From Streptomyces sp. NBC_01591 (lineage in GTDB: Bacteria; Actinomycetota; Actinomycetes; Streptomycetales; Streptomycetaceae): 64,000 nucleotides of DNA. Positions 1 to 8,940 of the stretch are shown in pieces. A program made the translations under genes and the position numbers. Where the stretch lies: NCBI RefSeq assembly GCF_035918155.1, contig NZ_CP109329.1, positions 1 to 64,000 on the forward strand. Reading direction: 5' to 3'. Below the pieces are notes generated by a model that was not told where the DNA came from, did not search any database, and was given only the letters and a program-made list of their open reading frames with translations. The stretch's first letter is position 1. Each line of letters opens with the position of its first letter.

Positions 1-1362
1 GGCCCGCTCGGCGGGCGGGAAGGGCCGAGGCTGGTCGTAGGCGAGGACCAGGGAGCCGACCGGGCGTCCTGACACGATCAGGGGGAGGAAGGCCCAGCCT
101 GCCATCTCGTCCTGGTGCACGGCAGGAGGGTAGGCCCTCTTGAGATCGGTGAAGGTGGCGAAGAAGCTGGCCACACCTGTGGTGATGACATGTGCAGCGG
201 GGATGTCAGAGGTCAGGGGGGCCGCGTCGAAGCGGTCCATTAGTTCCGGGCTGTAGCCTCGGTAGCCGGTGATCCGCAGCCGTCCGTCGTTCACCGTGAG
301 AAGAGCCAGCGCCTTCGGGCCGAAGGCCGGCACGATCTGGTCGGCGGCAAGTTCGACCACGTCCTGCACGCTGACGGCCTCGGCTAGGGCGGTGGCAAGG
401 TGCGTCAGGTGGTACAGCCCCGTCGCGCCGACGAGCCCGGCGGGGGATGGGGCCGCGGCCTTGGCCGCTGTGGCGGTCGGATCCCCGGCGGTGGGGGTGA
501 TGTGGACGCTGATGCCGCTGTCATGAGGGTAGAGCTGGAAGGACAGCCGGATGTCGGGCGGACGCCTGGCGGTGAAGGAGGTGGGCTGCCGGGAGACCAC
601 CGCCTCCCGGTAGCGGTCTTCGAACACCGGGTCGTACAGCCACAGAAGTACCTCCCATGGGCGTTTGCCCAGCAGGGAGGCGGCACCGGCACCGACCAGT
701 CCGGCGCCGGCGGGGTTGATGTAGGTGAGTCGGCCGTCCAGATCGAGCGCGCAGCAGCCCACGGGCAGCCGCTCGGCACAGTCCAGGGCGGCCACGGCCC
801 GGGCCGAGTCGGCCTCGCGGGAGTGCAGCGCAGGCAGCAGACGGGGTTCGTCGGCGAACCCCAGCGGACGGCCGCTGTCGGCGGCCTGTTGCAAGAGCGG
901 TGCCGCGCGCCGGCAGCAGGCGGTGATCGTCTCCTGCTCGGCCGCACTGAGCTGCGCCGGGTGCCGGACGGGCCACAGCAGCACGATGCCGCCCCACACG
1001 GTGGTGCCGTCGGTGATCGGGGCTGCGGCGACCCTGAAGTCGTACGGCAGGACGATGCCGACCCGGGGGTAGCGGCGGGCGATCTCCTCCTGGCTGCCCA
1101 GCCAGACCAGGCACCTCTGGCGCACGGCGTCCGCCACCGGGATCGCCGCATTGATGGGAACACGGGCCCAGGGAGCGGCGATCTCCCGGGACATCCCGGA
1201 AGCCAGCACCAGCCGCAGCACCCGCTCCCCCGGCGGCAGCAGAAACACCAGGCCCACCGATGCGCCGGTATCCCGCATGACGTCGACCAGGACCGCATCC
1301 AGCAGCCCCTTTCCGGGGCCGGCAGCACTTGCAGGGACAGCAGGGCCCCGCATGGCCGTCAC
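1..1362 (-). CDS. GAF/PAS sensor protein, C-terminus beyond window
   Basis: Reading starts at a GTG at 1362 and stays open to the left edge (454 codons seen). The translation begins M-RGPAVPASA from an internal ATG at 1353. It shows a GAF-like domain (about residues 15-160), a PAS-like domain with DLDGRLTYINPAGAGL (about 205-290) and a second GAF-like domain (about 310-454). This order is typical of Streptomyces multi-domain sensors that end in a SpoIIE/PP2C phosphatase, but that catalytic part would lie outside the window, so the output domain is inferred. The GTG overlaps the stop of the upstream small gene (GTGA), which implies a coupled operon. It probably senses a small ligand or redox state in the cytoplasm. 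Confidence 0.75.
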   Translation of the reverse strand, partial: MTAMRGPAVPASAAGPGKGLLDAVLVDVMRDTGASVGLVFLLPPGERVLRLVLASGMSREIAAPWARVPINAAIPVADAVRQRCLVWLGSQEEIARRYPRVGIVLPYDFRVAAAPITDGTTVWGGIVLLWPVRHPAQLSAAEQETITACCRRAAPLLQQAADSGRPLGFADEPRLLPALHSREADSARAVAALDCAERLPVGCCALDLDGRLTYINPAGAGLVGAGAASLLGKRPWEVLLWLYDPVFEDRYREAVVSRQPTSFTARRPPDIRLSFQLYPHDSGISVHITPTAGDPTATAAKAAAPSPAGLVGATGLYHLTHLATALAEAVSVQDVVELAADQIVPAFGPKALALLTVNDGRLRITGYRGYSPELMDRFDAAPLTSDIPAAHVITTGVASFFATFTDLKRAYPPAVHQDEMAGWAFLPLIVSGRPVGSLVLAYDQPRPFPPAERA

Positions 1363-1781
1363 CCGCCCCGGCCGGCAGGCGCGGCTCTGCGGCTGCGCCC
1401 GAAGCGGCTGCGGGCCGCCTCGGCGCTGATCCCCAGCCCCGCACCGATCTGTGCCCAGCTCGCCCCGGCCCGCCGATCCGCCAGCACCGCCGCACGGACC
1501 AGCTGTCCGGCCAGATCAGATACCCGGGCCACGGCAGCGCAGTTCCAGCCCACGGGCGAACCCGGGCGAGGCGGCTCCACGGGTAGCCGCGCGACGCTTG
1601 TGACGTGCAGCAACAGGAGCTCACCGGCCGCGGCCACCCCTTTCCGCGCGGGCGCTGCCTCCCGCCAACGGCGCCGGGCCCGCCAAGCCGCCTGCCGGTG
1701 AGCCGGCCGGCAGTACCGGCGCCCGCGGGCCTCGGATCCCGACAGCCGCGCACCGCACCAGCCGCACCGCACGTCACCCAT
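1359..1781 (-). CDS. Small zinc-ribbon / helix-turn-helix protein
   Basis: The 140-residue product starts MGDVRCGWCGARLSG. Cysteines in CGWC, then RRYCRPAHRQAAWRARRR, resemble a short zinc ribbon with a basic tail. The C-terminal segment WAQIGAGLGISAEAARSRF fits a sigma-factor-like helix-turn-helix. It is therefore probably a DNA-binding regulator. The reading frame also allows an ATG at 1853; I prefer 1781 because the zinc ribbon follows at once, although neither start has a strong ribosome binding site. It overlaps the downstream sensor gene by 4 bp and is probably co-transcribed with it. Exact function unknown. Confidence 0.6.
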   Translation of the reverse strand: MGDVRCGWCGARLSGSEARGRRYCRPAHRQAAWRARRRWREAAPARKGVAAAGELLLLHVTSVARLPVEPPRPGSPVGWNCAAVARVSDLAGQLVRAAVLADRRAGASWAQIGAGLGISAEAARSRFGRSRRAAPAGRGG

Positions 1782-2206
1782 ATACGGACAATATGCCCGT
1801 CCCTGTGTGACGGCACCCCGTCCCGACCTCGTCAGAGGGACGTAGCAGCGCATCCGTTACTCCGCCTCGGCTTTGTCCAGAACCTTGTCCGGGTCGCGCA
1901 GGGACCGCAACCCTGCATCGCAGCCGGGACCGCCTCACCCTGACGTGGCACCGCCTGTGCTGCCCTCACTACGCGGCCGACCGCGTCCTTCTGGTCTCGG
2001 GTATCGAGCTGAAACGCGAACTCGTCGGCGGAGAGCCACCCCCGCCAGTGATCGAGGATCCTCCAGCGAACCCCCGCACAAGGCCGATCGCCTGTGCTGG
2101 ACGGCCATGATCAAGTGCTTAGCGCCAACGGTTGTACCGATGCTCCGCGGCCAGCTCGGGGGCCACGGGGGCCGAGGAACAGCGGAACGAAAACCGGCGC
2201 CAAGTG
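1782..2206. other. Intergenic stretch without supported gene
   Basis: About 425 bp. Open frames here have no recognisable domains and do not look like genuine coding sequence. It contains whatever promoter serves the 1781 gene and ends at the left inverted repeat of the IS630-like element. Confidence 0.5.
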
Positions 2207-2235
2207 GTCGGATCCGGAAGTCCTTCGGGGGTTGA
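2207..2235 (+). repeat. Left 29-bp terminal inverted repeat (IS630-like)
   Basis: The sequence starts GTCGGATCCGGAAGTCC and lies directly beyond the transposase stop codon. It is the reverse complement of 4296-4324 except for one base. Confidence 0.75.
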
Positions 2236-3476
2236 TCATGCGGTGAGGCGGAACGAGGATTCTTCCTGGTGATCGGCGGCGTGCCGGTCGAGCCTGGCCA
2301 GCAGATCGTCCAGGTCGGAGGTGGTGAACTTCCACTGGAACGGCTGTGCCTGGGCGTTGTGGCGGTCTTCGAAGGCTCGGAGCCGGTCCCCGACCTGGGC
2401 GAGGTCGGTGAAGTCGTTGGGCGAGACGACCTTGCGCTGCACGACGGAGAAGAAGATCTCCACCTGGTTCGACCAGGAGGCGTGCACCGGGGTGTGCACC
2501 AACACCGCGTTCGGGAAAGCGGCGGCCAGCCGGTCGGCGGCCTTCTTGCCGCGGTGGGAGGAGCCGTTGTCCACGACCCAGAACACCCGCTTCGCGCTGG
2601 CGTACGGCTCTTGGGTCATGACCTGGGCGACCGGGTTCATGAACGGGTCGATGCCAGTGCGCGGTTCGGTGCGGCCGAACACCTTGGCGGCGTGGACGTC
2701 GTAGGCGGCCAGGTAGGCCAGCGCGCCGCCGCGTCCATAGGTGTGGTTGACGCGCATCGCGCGGGCCTGGCCGGGGGCGAGCGTGGGGTGGCAGCGGCAG
2801 CGGGCCTGGATGGAGGTCTTCTCGTCCGCGCTGATCACGTACTCGTCCGCTCCGAGCGGCTCGCGGTCCCAGGTGCGGGCGTACAAGTCCAGGACGCGGG
2901 CCGCCATGGGGCGGAAGTCGGGGGCGGTGATGAAGATCCAGGAACGGTACTGCCAGGGCTTGATCGCGTCCTGGTCGATCCAGCGGCGCACGGTGGAGGC
3001 CGACACGAACACGGCGATGCCCGCGACATGGCCTCGCGAGCCAGCTCCGGGCACGACCAGCGCGACAGCGGTGTGCCGGCCTCGGCGGGAAGCTGACAGG
3101 CCGGCGCCTTGATCTGCGCGACCTGGATGGGCGTGAAGGCCGGGGGCCGTCCTGGGCGCTCGCGGTCAGAGAGCCCGGAAAGGCCCAGGGCGGCGAACCG
3201 GCCCCGCCATGTGCGCACGGTGTCCACGTGCACTCCCACCTCGACGGCGATACGCGCATTGGACCTGCCCCGCGCTGCCAGGAGAACGATCCACGCCCGG
3301 ACCCGGGCCCTGTACTCGGTCCTGTGACCGTAGGCGGCCTTCTTCAATCGGTGCCGCTCGGCGGCGGTCAGGACTATCGGGCGCGCGGTGGCAACAGGCA
3401 AGGCAGGCAGGCCGATCAGCAGAAGTGGATCAGGGCGGCCACAGCCTTCCGCAGCCGGTCCGACTCCGGACGACAT
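2236..3476 (-). pseudogene. IS630-family transposase, -1 frameshifted
   Basis: The N-terminal part (from ATG 3476, or ATG 3503) reads through a homeodomain-like helix-turn-helix: NARIAVEVGVHVDTVRTW, then the linker LSGLSDRERPGRPPAF. It is open to ELAREAMSR near 3020. From there the frame must slip by -1 to continue GIAVFVSASTVRRW and the DDE domain. That domain keeps VISADEKTSIQ, FWVVDNGSSH and the glutamate in WSNQVEIFFSVVQRK. The shift falls at a CGGGC stretch with no good slippery heptamer, so a disabling mutation is more likely than programmed frameshifting, although some IS630 members do use the latter. The stop is at 2236 beside the terminal repeat. Confidence 0.8.
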
Positions 3477-3501
3477 GGCTGGATCCTGAATAATCCAGGC
3501 C

Positions 3502-4227
3502 ATGGAGACGAGTGGAACGAAGAGGGAGCCGCTGACGGTGGCCGCCGTCCAGCCCGTGTGGGCCGGAGCGGATGTCATGGCTAACGTCAGGGAACACGCA
3601 CAGGCCATTGAGCAGGCACACGCGAGACTGGTGGTCTTCCCTGAGTTCTCCCTCACCGGATACGACCTCGGCACGCCCTCGCTGGCTGTGGACGACCGTC
3701 GTCTCCGGCCCTTGGTGGACGCTTGCCGTGTCGCTGGTTCGGTGGCGCTGATCGGCGCGCCGATCGGCGACGAGGACGGCCGCGAGTACATCGCTACTTT
3801 GGCCGTGACCGGTGACAGCGTGACCGCGGTATACCGGAAGATGTGGCTGCACGGGGCCGAGTTCGACCGGTTCACCCCCGGCGAGAAGCCGGTGGTGGTC
3901 ACCGTCGACGGATGGAGACTCGGATTGGCCATCTGCTATGACGCTGCCGTACCCAAGCACGCCGCCGACTCGGCAGCACTCGACATCGATGCCTACGTGG
4001 CCAGTACCCTCTACGGCCCTGGCCCCGACTCCGCGGCTCGCCGCGATGCCCATATGCGAGAGCGCGCCGCTGCCCATGGCATCTGGGTCGTTCTTTCCAC
4101 CGCGGCCGGACCCAGCGGCTCCTTCGCGCAGACCTCCGGCGGCTCGGGCATCTGGGGGCGGAACGGAGGACTAGTCGCCCAGGCCGGTCGTAACGCGGGC
4201 GAGATCACGGCGACTCAGCTCAGCTGA
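3502..4227 (+). CDS. Carbon-nitrogen hydrolase (nitrilase superfamily)
   Basis: The 241-residue protein has all three nitrilase-fold catalytic residues: Glu48 in FPEFSLTGY, Lys113 in YRKMWLHG and Cys145 in LAICYDAAV. The product should hydrolyse or form an amide or nitrile bond; the substrate cannot be read from sequence. ATG 3502 overlaps the possible transposase start on the other strand. A GTG at 3538, preceded by GAGGGAG, is an equally good or better start and gives 229 residues, as in relatives that begin with VAAVQP. It lies inside the inverted repeats of the IS630-like element, so it may be a passenger gene or a resident gene next to an insertion. Confidence 0.8.
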   Translation: METSGTKREPLTVAAVQPVWAGADVMANVREHAQAIEQAHARLVVFPEFSLTGYDLGTPSLAVDDRRLRPLVDACRVAGSVALIGAPIGDEDGREYIATLAVTGDSVTAVYRKMWLHGAEFDRFTPGEKPVVVTVDGWRLGLAICYDAAVPKHAADSAALDIDAYVASTLYGPGPDSAARRDAHMRERAAAHGIWVVLSTAAGPSGSFAQTSGGSGIWGRNGGLVAQAGRNAGEITATQLS

Positions 4228-4295
4228 CGAGCGATTCGACCTCTATCTCACCGTCTTCGACCCCCGACCCGCGAACGCACCCGCCGACGCCGGGG

Positions 4296-4324
4296 TCAAC
4301 CCCCGAAGGACTTCCGGGTCCGAC
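4296..4324 (-). repeat. Right 29-bp inverted repeat (IS630-like)
   Basis: It begins TCAACCCCCGAAGGACTTCC and matches the reverse complement of 2207-2235 at 28 of 29 positions. The DinB gene stop codon lies two bases further on. Confidence 0.75.
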
Positions 4325-4326
4325 TA

Positions 4327-4911
4327 CTAAGCCTTGATTGGTGCGGCCGTCCTGGCGGCCTGCTCGATCTTCGCGCAGTAGGCTGCACGGGCTTCCTCGT
4401 CGATCTGCTTCTCGTGTTCGGCGCGCAACCCGGTCCGGCCGTCGAGGCCCTCGCGCAGGATATCGGCGTGCCCGGCATGCCGGATGGACTCGCCGAGGAC
4501 ATGGACCATGACGGCGAACAGGTTCGTGTCGGCATAAGGCTCCGGCCACCACGTCACGTGGCCGGGGGCGTCGAGGGGAAGCTCGTTGATCGTCGCGTCC
4601 GAGTGTTCCCACGTGCGCCGGTAGAACCCGATGATCTGATCGCGGGTCTCGTCCTCGGTCGCCCACTGATCGCTGCCGTTGGAGTCCTGCCACCGGGGCA
4701 GCGGTTCCGGGGAAGGGCGGTCGAAGACCTCGCCGAAGTACCTGGCCTCGACGGTGGCCACGTGTTTGACCAGGCCGAGGAGGTTGGTCCCGGTCGCTGT
4801 CAAAGGTCGGCGGGCGTCGTATTCGGACAAGCCGTCGAGTTTCCAGAGCAGCGCCTTGCGGTCCCGCCGCAGTCTCCCGTGCAGGTTGTCTTTCGCGAAT
4901 TCATCGATCAT
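4327..4911 (-). CDS. DinB-family protein (DUF664 type)
   Basis: Starting at MIDEFAKDNLHGRLRRD the product has 194 residues and the pattern of mycothiol-dependent or DinB-like four-helix metalloproteins. It has a histidine in LVKHVATVEARYFGEVF, then VMVHVLGESIRHAGHADILRE near the C-terminus. These three spaced histidines normally bind a divalent metal. Members of this family include thiol-transferases and stress proteins; the reaction here is unknown. The frame extends six codons upstream to ATG 4929, but the motif start favours 4911. Its 3' end abuts the IS-like repeat, so the element may have inserted immediately after the gene. Confidence 0.8.
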   Translation of the reverse strand: MIDEFAKDNLHGRLRRDRKALLWKLDGLSEYDARRPLTATGTNLLGLVKHVATVEARYFGEVFDRPSPEPLPRWQDSNGSDQWATEDETRDQIIGFYRRTWEHSDATINELPLDAPGHVTWWPEPYADTNLFAVMVHVLGESIRHAGHADILREGLDGRTGLRAEHEKQIDEEARAAYCAKIEQAARTAAPIKA

Positions 4912-5243
4912 GCGGCATGAGCCTGCCATGGGCTGCTCGTGGTCTCAAGATCCCGTACATGGTCCGCAACGACTGGCAGAGCCGAGGCCTGGCCATGGCC
5001 GCCGTTGTTCACGCTCACGGACAGCACTGCCTCGGGGCGAAGAGCGGGCGCCGTCGCCGGCCTCTGGCGGCCGCGAGGGCGTAGGGCCGAACGGGGTGGC
5101 GGGAAACGGGCAGGCTGGACACCCTCACCAGGGTTCAACCCTGCGACCGAGGATCGAGGCCTGCTCGCCTGTCGTCAAACGATCGATTCTCAACACCCAC
5201 CAGGTGTCGGCGCTCGCTCGAATCGGCCTGCCACACTGCGGAC
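4912..5243. other. Intergenic stretch between divergent genes
   Basis: About 330 bp between the divergent DinB and methyltransferase genes. No supported gene. It should hold both promoters, but I see no clear operator or hairpin. Confidence 0.4.
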
Positions 5244-6080
5244 ATGAACGGAAACTCTCCCGACGACGGGCTCGGCATGAACCGGGCCCTTTGGGATGCC
5301 CGTGCCCGGACGCATGGCACGACTCCCAACGACATGCTCTACGACGTCGATTCGTTCCTGGCGGGTCGGCAGACGCTCTATGGGATCGAGCTGGAACTGG
5401 CCGGTGATGTGACCGGACAGGATGTGCTGCATCTGCAGTGCCACTTCGGCATGGACACACTCAACTGGGCTCGTCTGGGTGCCAGGGTCACCGGTGTCGA
5501 TTTCTCGTCGACGGCGATCGTCCGGGCACGCGAGCTGGCCGAGCTCGCCGGGCTGACCGCCGATTTCGTCGAGGCGGACACGCAGAACCTACCGTCCGGC
5601 CTGGCGGGCAGGTTCGATCTGGTGATCGCCACCTACGGGGTGCTGTGCTGGATCGGGGACCTTGGCGCGTGGATGCGTGGTGCGGCGATGGCACTGCGGC
5701 CGGGTGGAAGGCTGGTGCTGGTCGACCTGCATCCCGCCTACCAGACCCTGGCCACCTACGAGCCGCTCGTGGCCGACTGGCCCTACGGCGGAGGAGAGCC
5801 CCAGCGTGAGGTCGTAACGGACACATATGCGGACCCGGACCTGCCGATGACCGCACAGGAGGTGGTCCAGTACCCGCACTCGGTGGGCGAGATCGTGACA
5901 GCGGCCGCTGGATCCGGATTGATCGTCGACCGGCTCGGCGAGCACACCGAGGCCGAATTCCCCGGACGTCGCATTCTGCCTCAAGGACCCGACGGCACTT
6001 GTCGGTTCCCGTTCGGTGACACCTACCTCCCGATCCTCTACTCGCTCCGAGCGAGATCATCCCGAGCGGCCACTGCGTAG
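5244..6080 (+). CDS. Class I SAM-dependent methyltransferase
   Basis: The 278-residue protein has the UbiE-like SAM-binding region: VLHLQCHFGMDTLNW (motif I), VTGVDFSSTAIVRAR (motif II acidic residue), LVIATYGVLCW and LRPGGRLVLVD. It resembles small-molecule methyltransferases rather than rRNA or DNA enzymes; the acceptor is unknown. A second in-frame ATG at 5277 (MNRALWDARA) matches the usual N-terminus of relatives and may be the true start. The gene stands alone between a DinB gene and an IS21 remnant. Confidence 0.8.
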   Translation: MNGNSPDDGLGMNRALWDARARTHGTTPNDMLYDVDSFLAGRQTLYGIELELAGDVTGQDVLHLQCHFGMDTLNWARLGARVTGVDFSSTAIVRARELAELAGLTADFVEADTQNLPSGLAGRFDLVIATYGVLCWIGDLGAWMRGAAMALRPGGRLVLVDLHPAYQTLATYEPLVADWPYGGGEPQREVVTDTYADPDLPMTAQEVVQYPHSVGEIVTAAAGSGLIVDRLGEHTEAEFPGRRILPQGPDGTCRFPFGDTYLPILYSLRARSSRAATA

Positions 6081-6309
6081 GGGTCCCAGTAGTTCTCGCG
6101 GAAAAAAACAACGCTAAGCCGTGCGGCACTCCATTGATCTGGGCTGATGTCCGTGCTCACCGTCGGGCGGCAGACCATGGTCGAGCCCGGGGAGTGGCTG
6201 GACGAACTGTCGGCCGCGGGGCTCGGCGCGGTGCGGAGCTCAAAGCGGATCAAGGCCGACCCGGCCATGGCGAACCTGCGCGACACCGGGTTCCCTGCGT
6301 AGGAACGCC
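6081..6309 (+). other. Short region with a 51-codon open frame, unassigned
   Basis: An ATG at 6147 opens a 51-codon frame ending at 6302 (MSVLTVGRQTMVEPGEW). I recognise no family. It could be a gene scrap trapped between the methyltransferase and the IS21 end. Confidence 0.2.
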
Positions 6310-6370
6310 GCAGGGTGTCCCCGTACTCGTCTGAGTGCACCACCAAGTACAGAGATACGTGCACCACTGC

Positions 6371-7141
6371 TCAGGCCACGTCGTTATCCCGCTCGATGGC
6401 CTGAAGACGGTTCTTCAACCGGTAGCTGTTGCCGTTGATGGAGACGACCTCGCAGTGGTGCAGGAGTCGGTCGAGGATCGCGGTGGCGAGTACTTCATCG
6501 CCGAAGACCTGGCCCCACTCGCTGAAGGTCTTGTTCGAGGTCAGGATGACCGAGCCCTTCTCGTAACGCTTGGAGATCACCTGGAAGACCAGGTTCGCCT
6601 CGGCGCGTTCGAGGGGCTGGTAGCCGACCTCATCGACCACGAGGACGCTGGGCCGCAGGTAGGTGCCGAGCTTGTTGACCAGCCGTCCGGCGGCTTCGGC
6701 GGTCTTGAGGTTGCGGACCATGTCGTCGAGGGTCGTGAAGTAGATCGAGTAGCCGGCCCGGCAGGCCGCGACCGCGAGCGCGACGGCGATATGCGTCTTA
6801 CCGACTCCCGGCGGACCCAGCAGAGCCGCGTTGGCCTTGGCCTCGACGAACGAGAGGGTGGCGAGGTCCTTGACCTTGCGCGGGTCGAGGTCGGGCTGGA
6901 AGGAGAAGTCGTACTCGTCGAGTGTCTTGTGGTGCGGCAGCTTCGAGGTCCGCAGTCCGCTGCGGAAGCGACGGTCCTCACGAACCGCAAGTTCCTCGGA
7001 GAGGACCAGGTCGAGGAAGCCGAGGTAGCCCATCTTCGCCTCGTCGGCCCGGCGGGTGAACTCGTTGATGGTCTCCGCGAGATGGGGCAGGCCGAGCTTG
7101 CCGGCCGTGGTGCGGATGCGGTTGCCGGTCAGCTGGCTCAA
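6371..7141 (-). CDS. istB: IS21-family helper ATPase IstB
   Basis: 256 residues, the normal length for IstB. The Walker A sequence LLGPPGVGKTHIAVAL and Walker B sequence VLVVDEVGY mark a DnaA/DnaC-like AAA+ ATPase that regulates target choice and strand transfer by IstA. The ATG overlaps the istA stop codon by 4 bp, the usual translational coupling. The gene looks intact, but its transposase partner is broken, so the element is probably immobile on its own. Confidence 0.9.
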   Translation of the reverse strand: MSQLTGNRIRTTAGKLGLPHLAETINEFTRRADEAKMGYLGFLDLVLSEELAVREDRRFRSGLRTSKLPHHKTLDEYDFSFQPDLDPRKVKDLATLSFVEAKANAALLGPPGVGKTHIAVALAVAACRAGYSIYFTTLDDMVRNLKTAEAAGRLVNKLGTYLRPSVLVVDEVGYQPLERAEANLVFQVISKRYEKGSVILTSNKTFSEWGQVFGDEVLATAILDRLLHHCEVVSINGNSYRLKNRLQAIERDNDVA

Positions 7142-8113
7142 GAGAGTTCCTTCGTTGAGCGGTTGGTGGTGAAGGGACGGGTGCCGGTGAGTTCGTCATA
7201 GACGGACAGCGGGCGACGGCCGACCTGGACACTGGCGGCAGCGGCCCGGTTCAGCAGGGCTTGCAGCGGGCCGGCCTCGGGCCCCAGAGGCTGCTCGCGG
7301 CGGGGCTGGGGCGGAACATCGCCGGTGGTGACACGACGTCCGGCTCCGGTGGGCAGGCCGTCCCAGTGCCTCTCGTCCACGATCCGGGCGCCGCGGCCGA
7401 CCGCTCTCGAATGGGCGGCCAGCAGAGTTTCCCCGTCGGCGCCGGGGACGGTGGAATGCAGTGTGACCTGCGACTTCGTGGCACGGATTTCGACCAGCTG
7501 GGGTGGGCGGACCTTGCGGGCGGGCACCGAGTAGAGGTTCGCGTCGAAGGCGACCAGGCAGTCCTTGCCGACGTGCCGCAGATGCCGCTGGGTCACCACA
7601 TACGGAGTCGGCGACAGCGGCCGCAGAGCCACGTGGTCGCGCACGGCCCGGTGTCCGATGATCTCGCCGTGCCGTGCACCTTGGCCCGCCGCAGCGGCAC
7701 CCAGGCCGAGAAGGCGGCATTCATCTCCTCGACCGAGGAGAAAGCCCGTCCGGCCAGCACATGGTCACGGACAATCAGCACTTGGCGCTCGACCCGGCCC
7801 TTCCCGGTGGGGCGGTAGGCGGCCAGGACGTCGATGTCGAAGTCGTAGTGCCCGGCGAACGCGACCGCTTCCGGGTGCAGCGGGACCGCCTCACCCGGGG
7901 CGACGTGCCGGCGCACGACGGTCTTGGTGCGGTCGTAGACGATCGTCATCGGCACCCCGCCGAAGTGCGCGAACGCGGCCCGGTGGCAGTCGAAGAAGCT
8001 CGCCAGGTCCTGGCTGGTGGTGAAGCAGCAGAACGGATCGCGCGAGTACGACAGCGTCATGTGGAAGGAGTAGACCTTGGGGATCCCGACATGGGCGAGG
8101 ATCCTGCCCTCGT
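7138..8113 (-). pseudogene. istA: IS21 transposase IstA, N-truncated and frameshifted
   Basis: The residual sequence begins around EGRILAHVGIPKVYSF and runs through FAHFGGVPMTIVYDRTK and AAYRPTGKGRVERQV, conserved parts of the IstA DDE region. A frame change near 7660-7690 (around KVHGT, continuing as GEIIGHRAVRDHVAL) moves the rest to another frame, which ends NRSTKELS at 7138. The N-terminal helix-turn-helix and first catalytic acidic segment are absent. A matching IstA N-terminal scrap is present far away at 25915-26030. Confidence 0.8.
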
Positions 8114-8122
8114 GTCGGGGGG

Positions 8123-8686
8123 CTACTGCCGGGCGAGCCCGGCCGGGTCGATCGCGAAGGGGAACGGGGTATCCAGCCGGGTGACCTCGCCGGACAGGGC
8201 GGTTGTCTGCTCGACGTACCGGCCGTTCTCCAGCTCGGTGATGATGAGCCGGGGCGCCGGGTCGAATTCCAGGCGCCAGTAGTGCGGGATCGCGGCCTCG
8301 GCGTAGAGCATGGGCTTGAATTTCCGGTCCATCGTCTTGTTGCCGGGTGAGACCAGTTCGACCACGAGCTGGACGGCTTCGGCGTCGATGCTGACACCGT
8401 CGTCGACGGTCGCGCCGGCGTCGGCGACCACGATGTCCGGCACCACCAGGCCGGACGGCAGGGTCACGTTGATGGCTTCCAGGATCTCGACCGGTGCGCC
8501 GGCGGCGCGGGCCGCGGCGTCCAGGGCCACGTGGAGCCGGAAGGACGCACGCTGGTGGCGCAGGCCGGGGGCGGGGGACATCATCAGGGACTCCCCCAGC
8601 AGCTCGTACCGGACACTGCGGTCCTCCGGCAGCGCGAGGACGTCGGCGACGGTCCACGGCCCGGTGTGATCGGTTGCAACGCTCAT
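8123..8686 (-). CDS. Uma2-family endonuclease-like protein
   Basis: 187 residues starting MSVATDHTGPW after a strong GGAGGTGGAGGG site. The pattern YELLGESLMMSPAPGLRHQ, then VVPDIVVADAG and QLVVELVSPGNKTMDRKFK, is the Uma2 (PD-(D/E)xK) fold signature, with the catalytic Asp, Glu-x-Ser and Lys in order. The cellular role of Uma2 proteins is mostly unknown despite their abundance in Streptomyces. It is intact and divergent from the toxin-antitoxin pair, and its stop abuts the IS21 break. Confidence 0.85.
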   Translation of the reverse strand: MSVATDHTGPWTVADVLALPEDRSVRYELLGESLMMSPAPGLRHQRASFRLHVALDAAARAAGAPVEILEAINVTLPSGLVVPDIVVADAGATVDDGVSIDAEAVQLVVELVSPGNKTMDRKFKPMLYAEAAIPHYWRLEFDPAPRLIITELENGRYVEQTTALSGEVTRLDTPFPFAIDPAGLARQ

Positions 8687-8899
8687 TCCCTCCACCTCCT
8701 CATCCGCACGGCACTGCCAGTGTGGCCCGGACCGGTGCCGGGTGTCTCCTGGCAGGCCGTACGACGGTGGTCGTCGGTCCCGCGGAAGCAGGTCGGGATC
8801 GCCGTCGCGGCGGCCCCGGCCCCATTGTGCCGGGTGGATGTGACAGCGAGGGGCGGGGTCCGGGAGCCGGTCGTGCTCAGCCGGTGCCGCCGGGGTGGC

Positions 8900-8917
8900 G
8901 GGTACGTACCCGTACCC
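8900..8917. promoter_or_regulatory. Palindromic operator upstream of the toxin-antitoxin pair
   Basis: A perfect 12-bp palindrome GGGTACGTACCC (8900-8911) is followed at once by a third half-site GTACCC. It lies about 24-41 bp before the antitoxin ATG, where autoregulating antitoxins bind. Role inferred from position. Confidence 0.5.
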
Positions 8918-8940
8918 TGGGGTGGGAAGGGAGTACGACG

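Larger units (their letters stand above)
2207..4324. mobile_element. IS630-family element, possibly with nitrilase passenger
   Basis: A 29-bp sequence at 2207-2235 recurs inverted at 4296-4324 with one mismatch. Between them lie an IS630-type transposase (minus strand, frameshifted) and a nitrilase-family gene (plus strand). IS630 elements normally hold only the transposase and are about 1.1-1.4 kb, so 2.1 kb is long. Either this is a passenger-bearing derivative, or the right repeat is left from a second IS copy. A TA follows the right repeat but not the left, so a clean TA target duplication is not visible. Confidence 0.45.
6310..8113 (-). mobile_element. IS21-family element, 5' truncated
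   Basis: It contains an intact istB and the last two thirds of istA, both on the minus strand. Near 6330-6375 a TGCACCAC motif occurs twice about 30 bp apart, as expected for the repeated transposase binding sites inside IS21 ends. The other end, with the istA N-terminus, is missing; istA homology stops about 8113, directly after the Uma2 gene stop. Confidence 0.75.

Noticed and set aside
405..1816. Two long minus-strand frames at the left edge
   Set aside because: Their translations are low-complexity and lack domains; the GAF/PAS frame from GTG 1362 is the coding one.
2269..3096. 275-codon plus-strand frame opposite the IS630 transposase
   Set aside because: Shadow of the transposase DDE domain.
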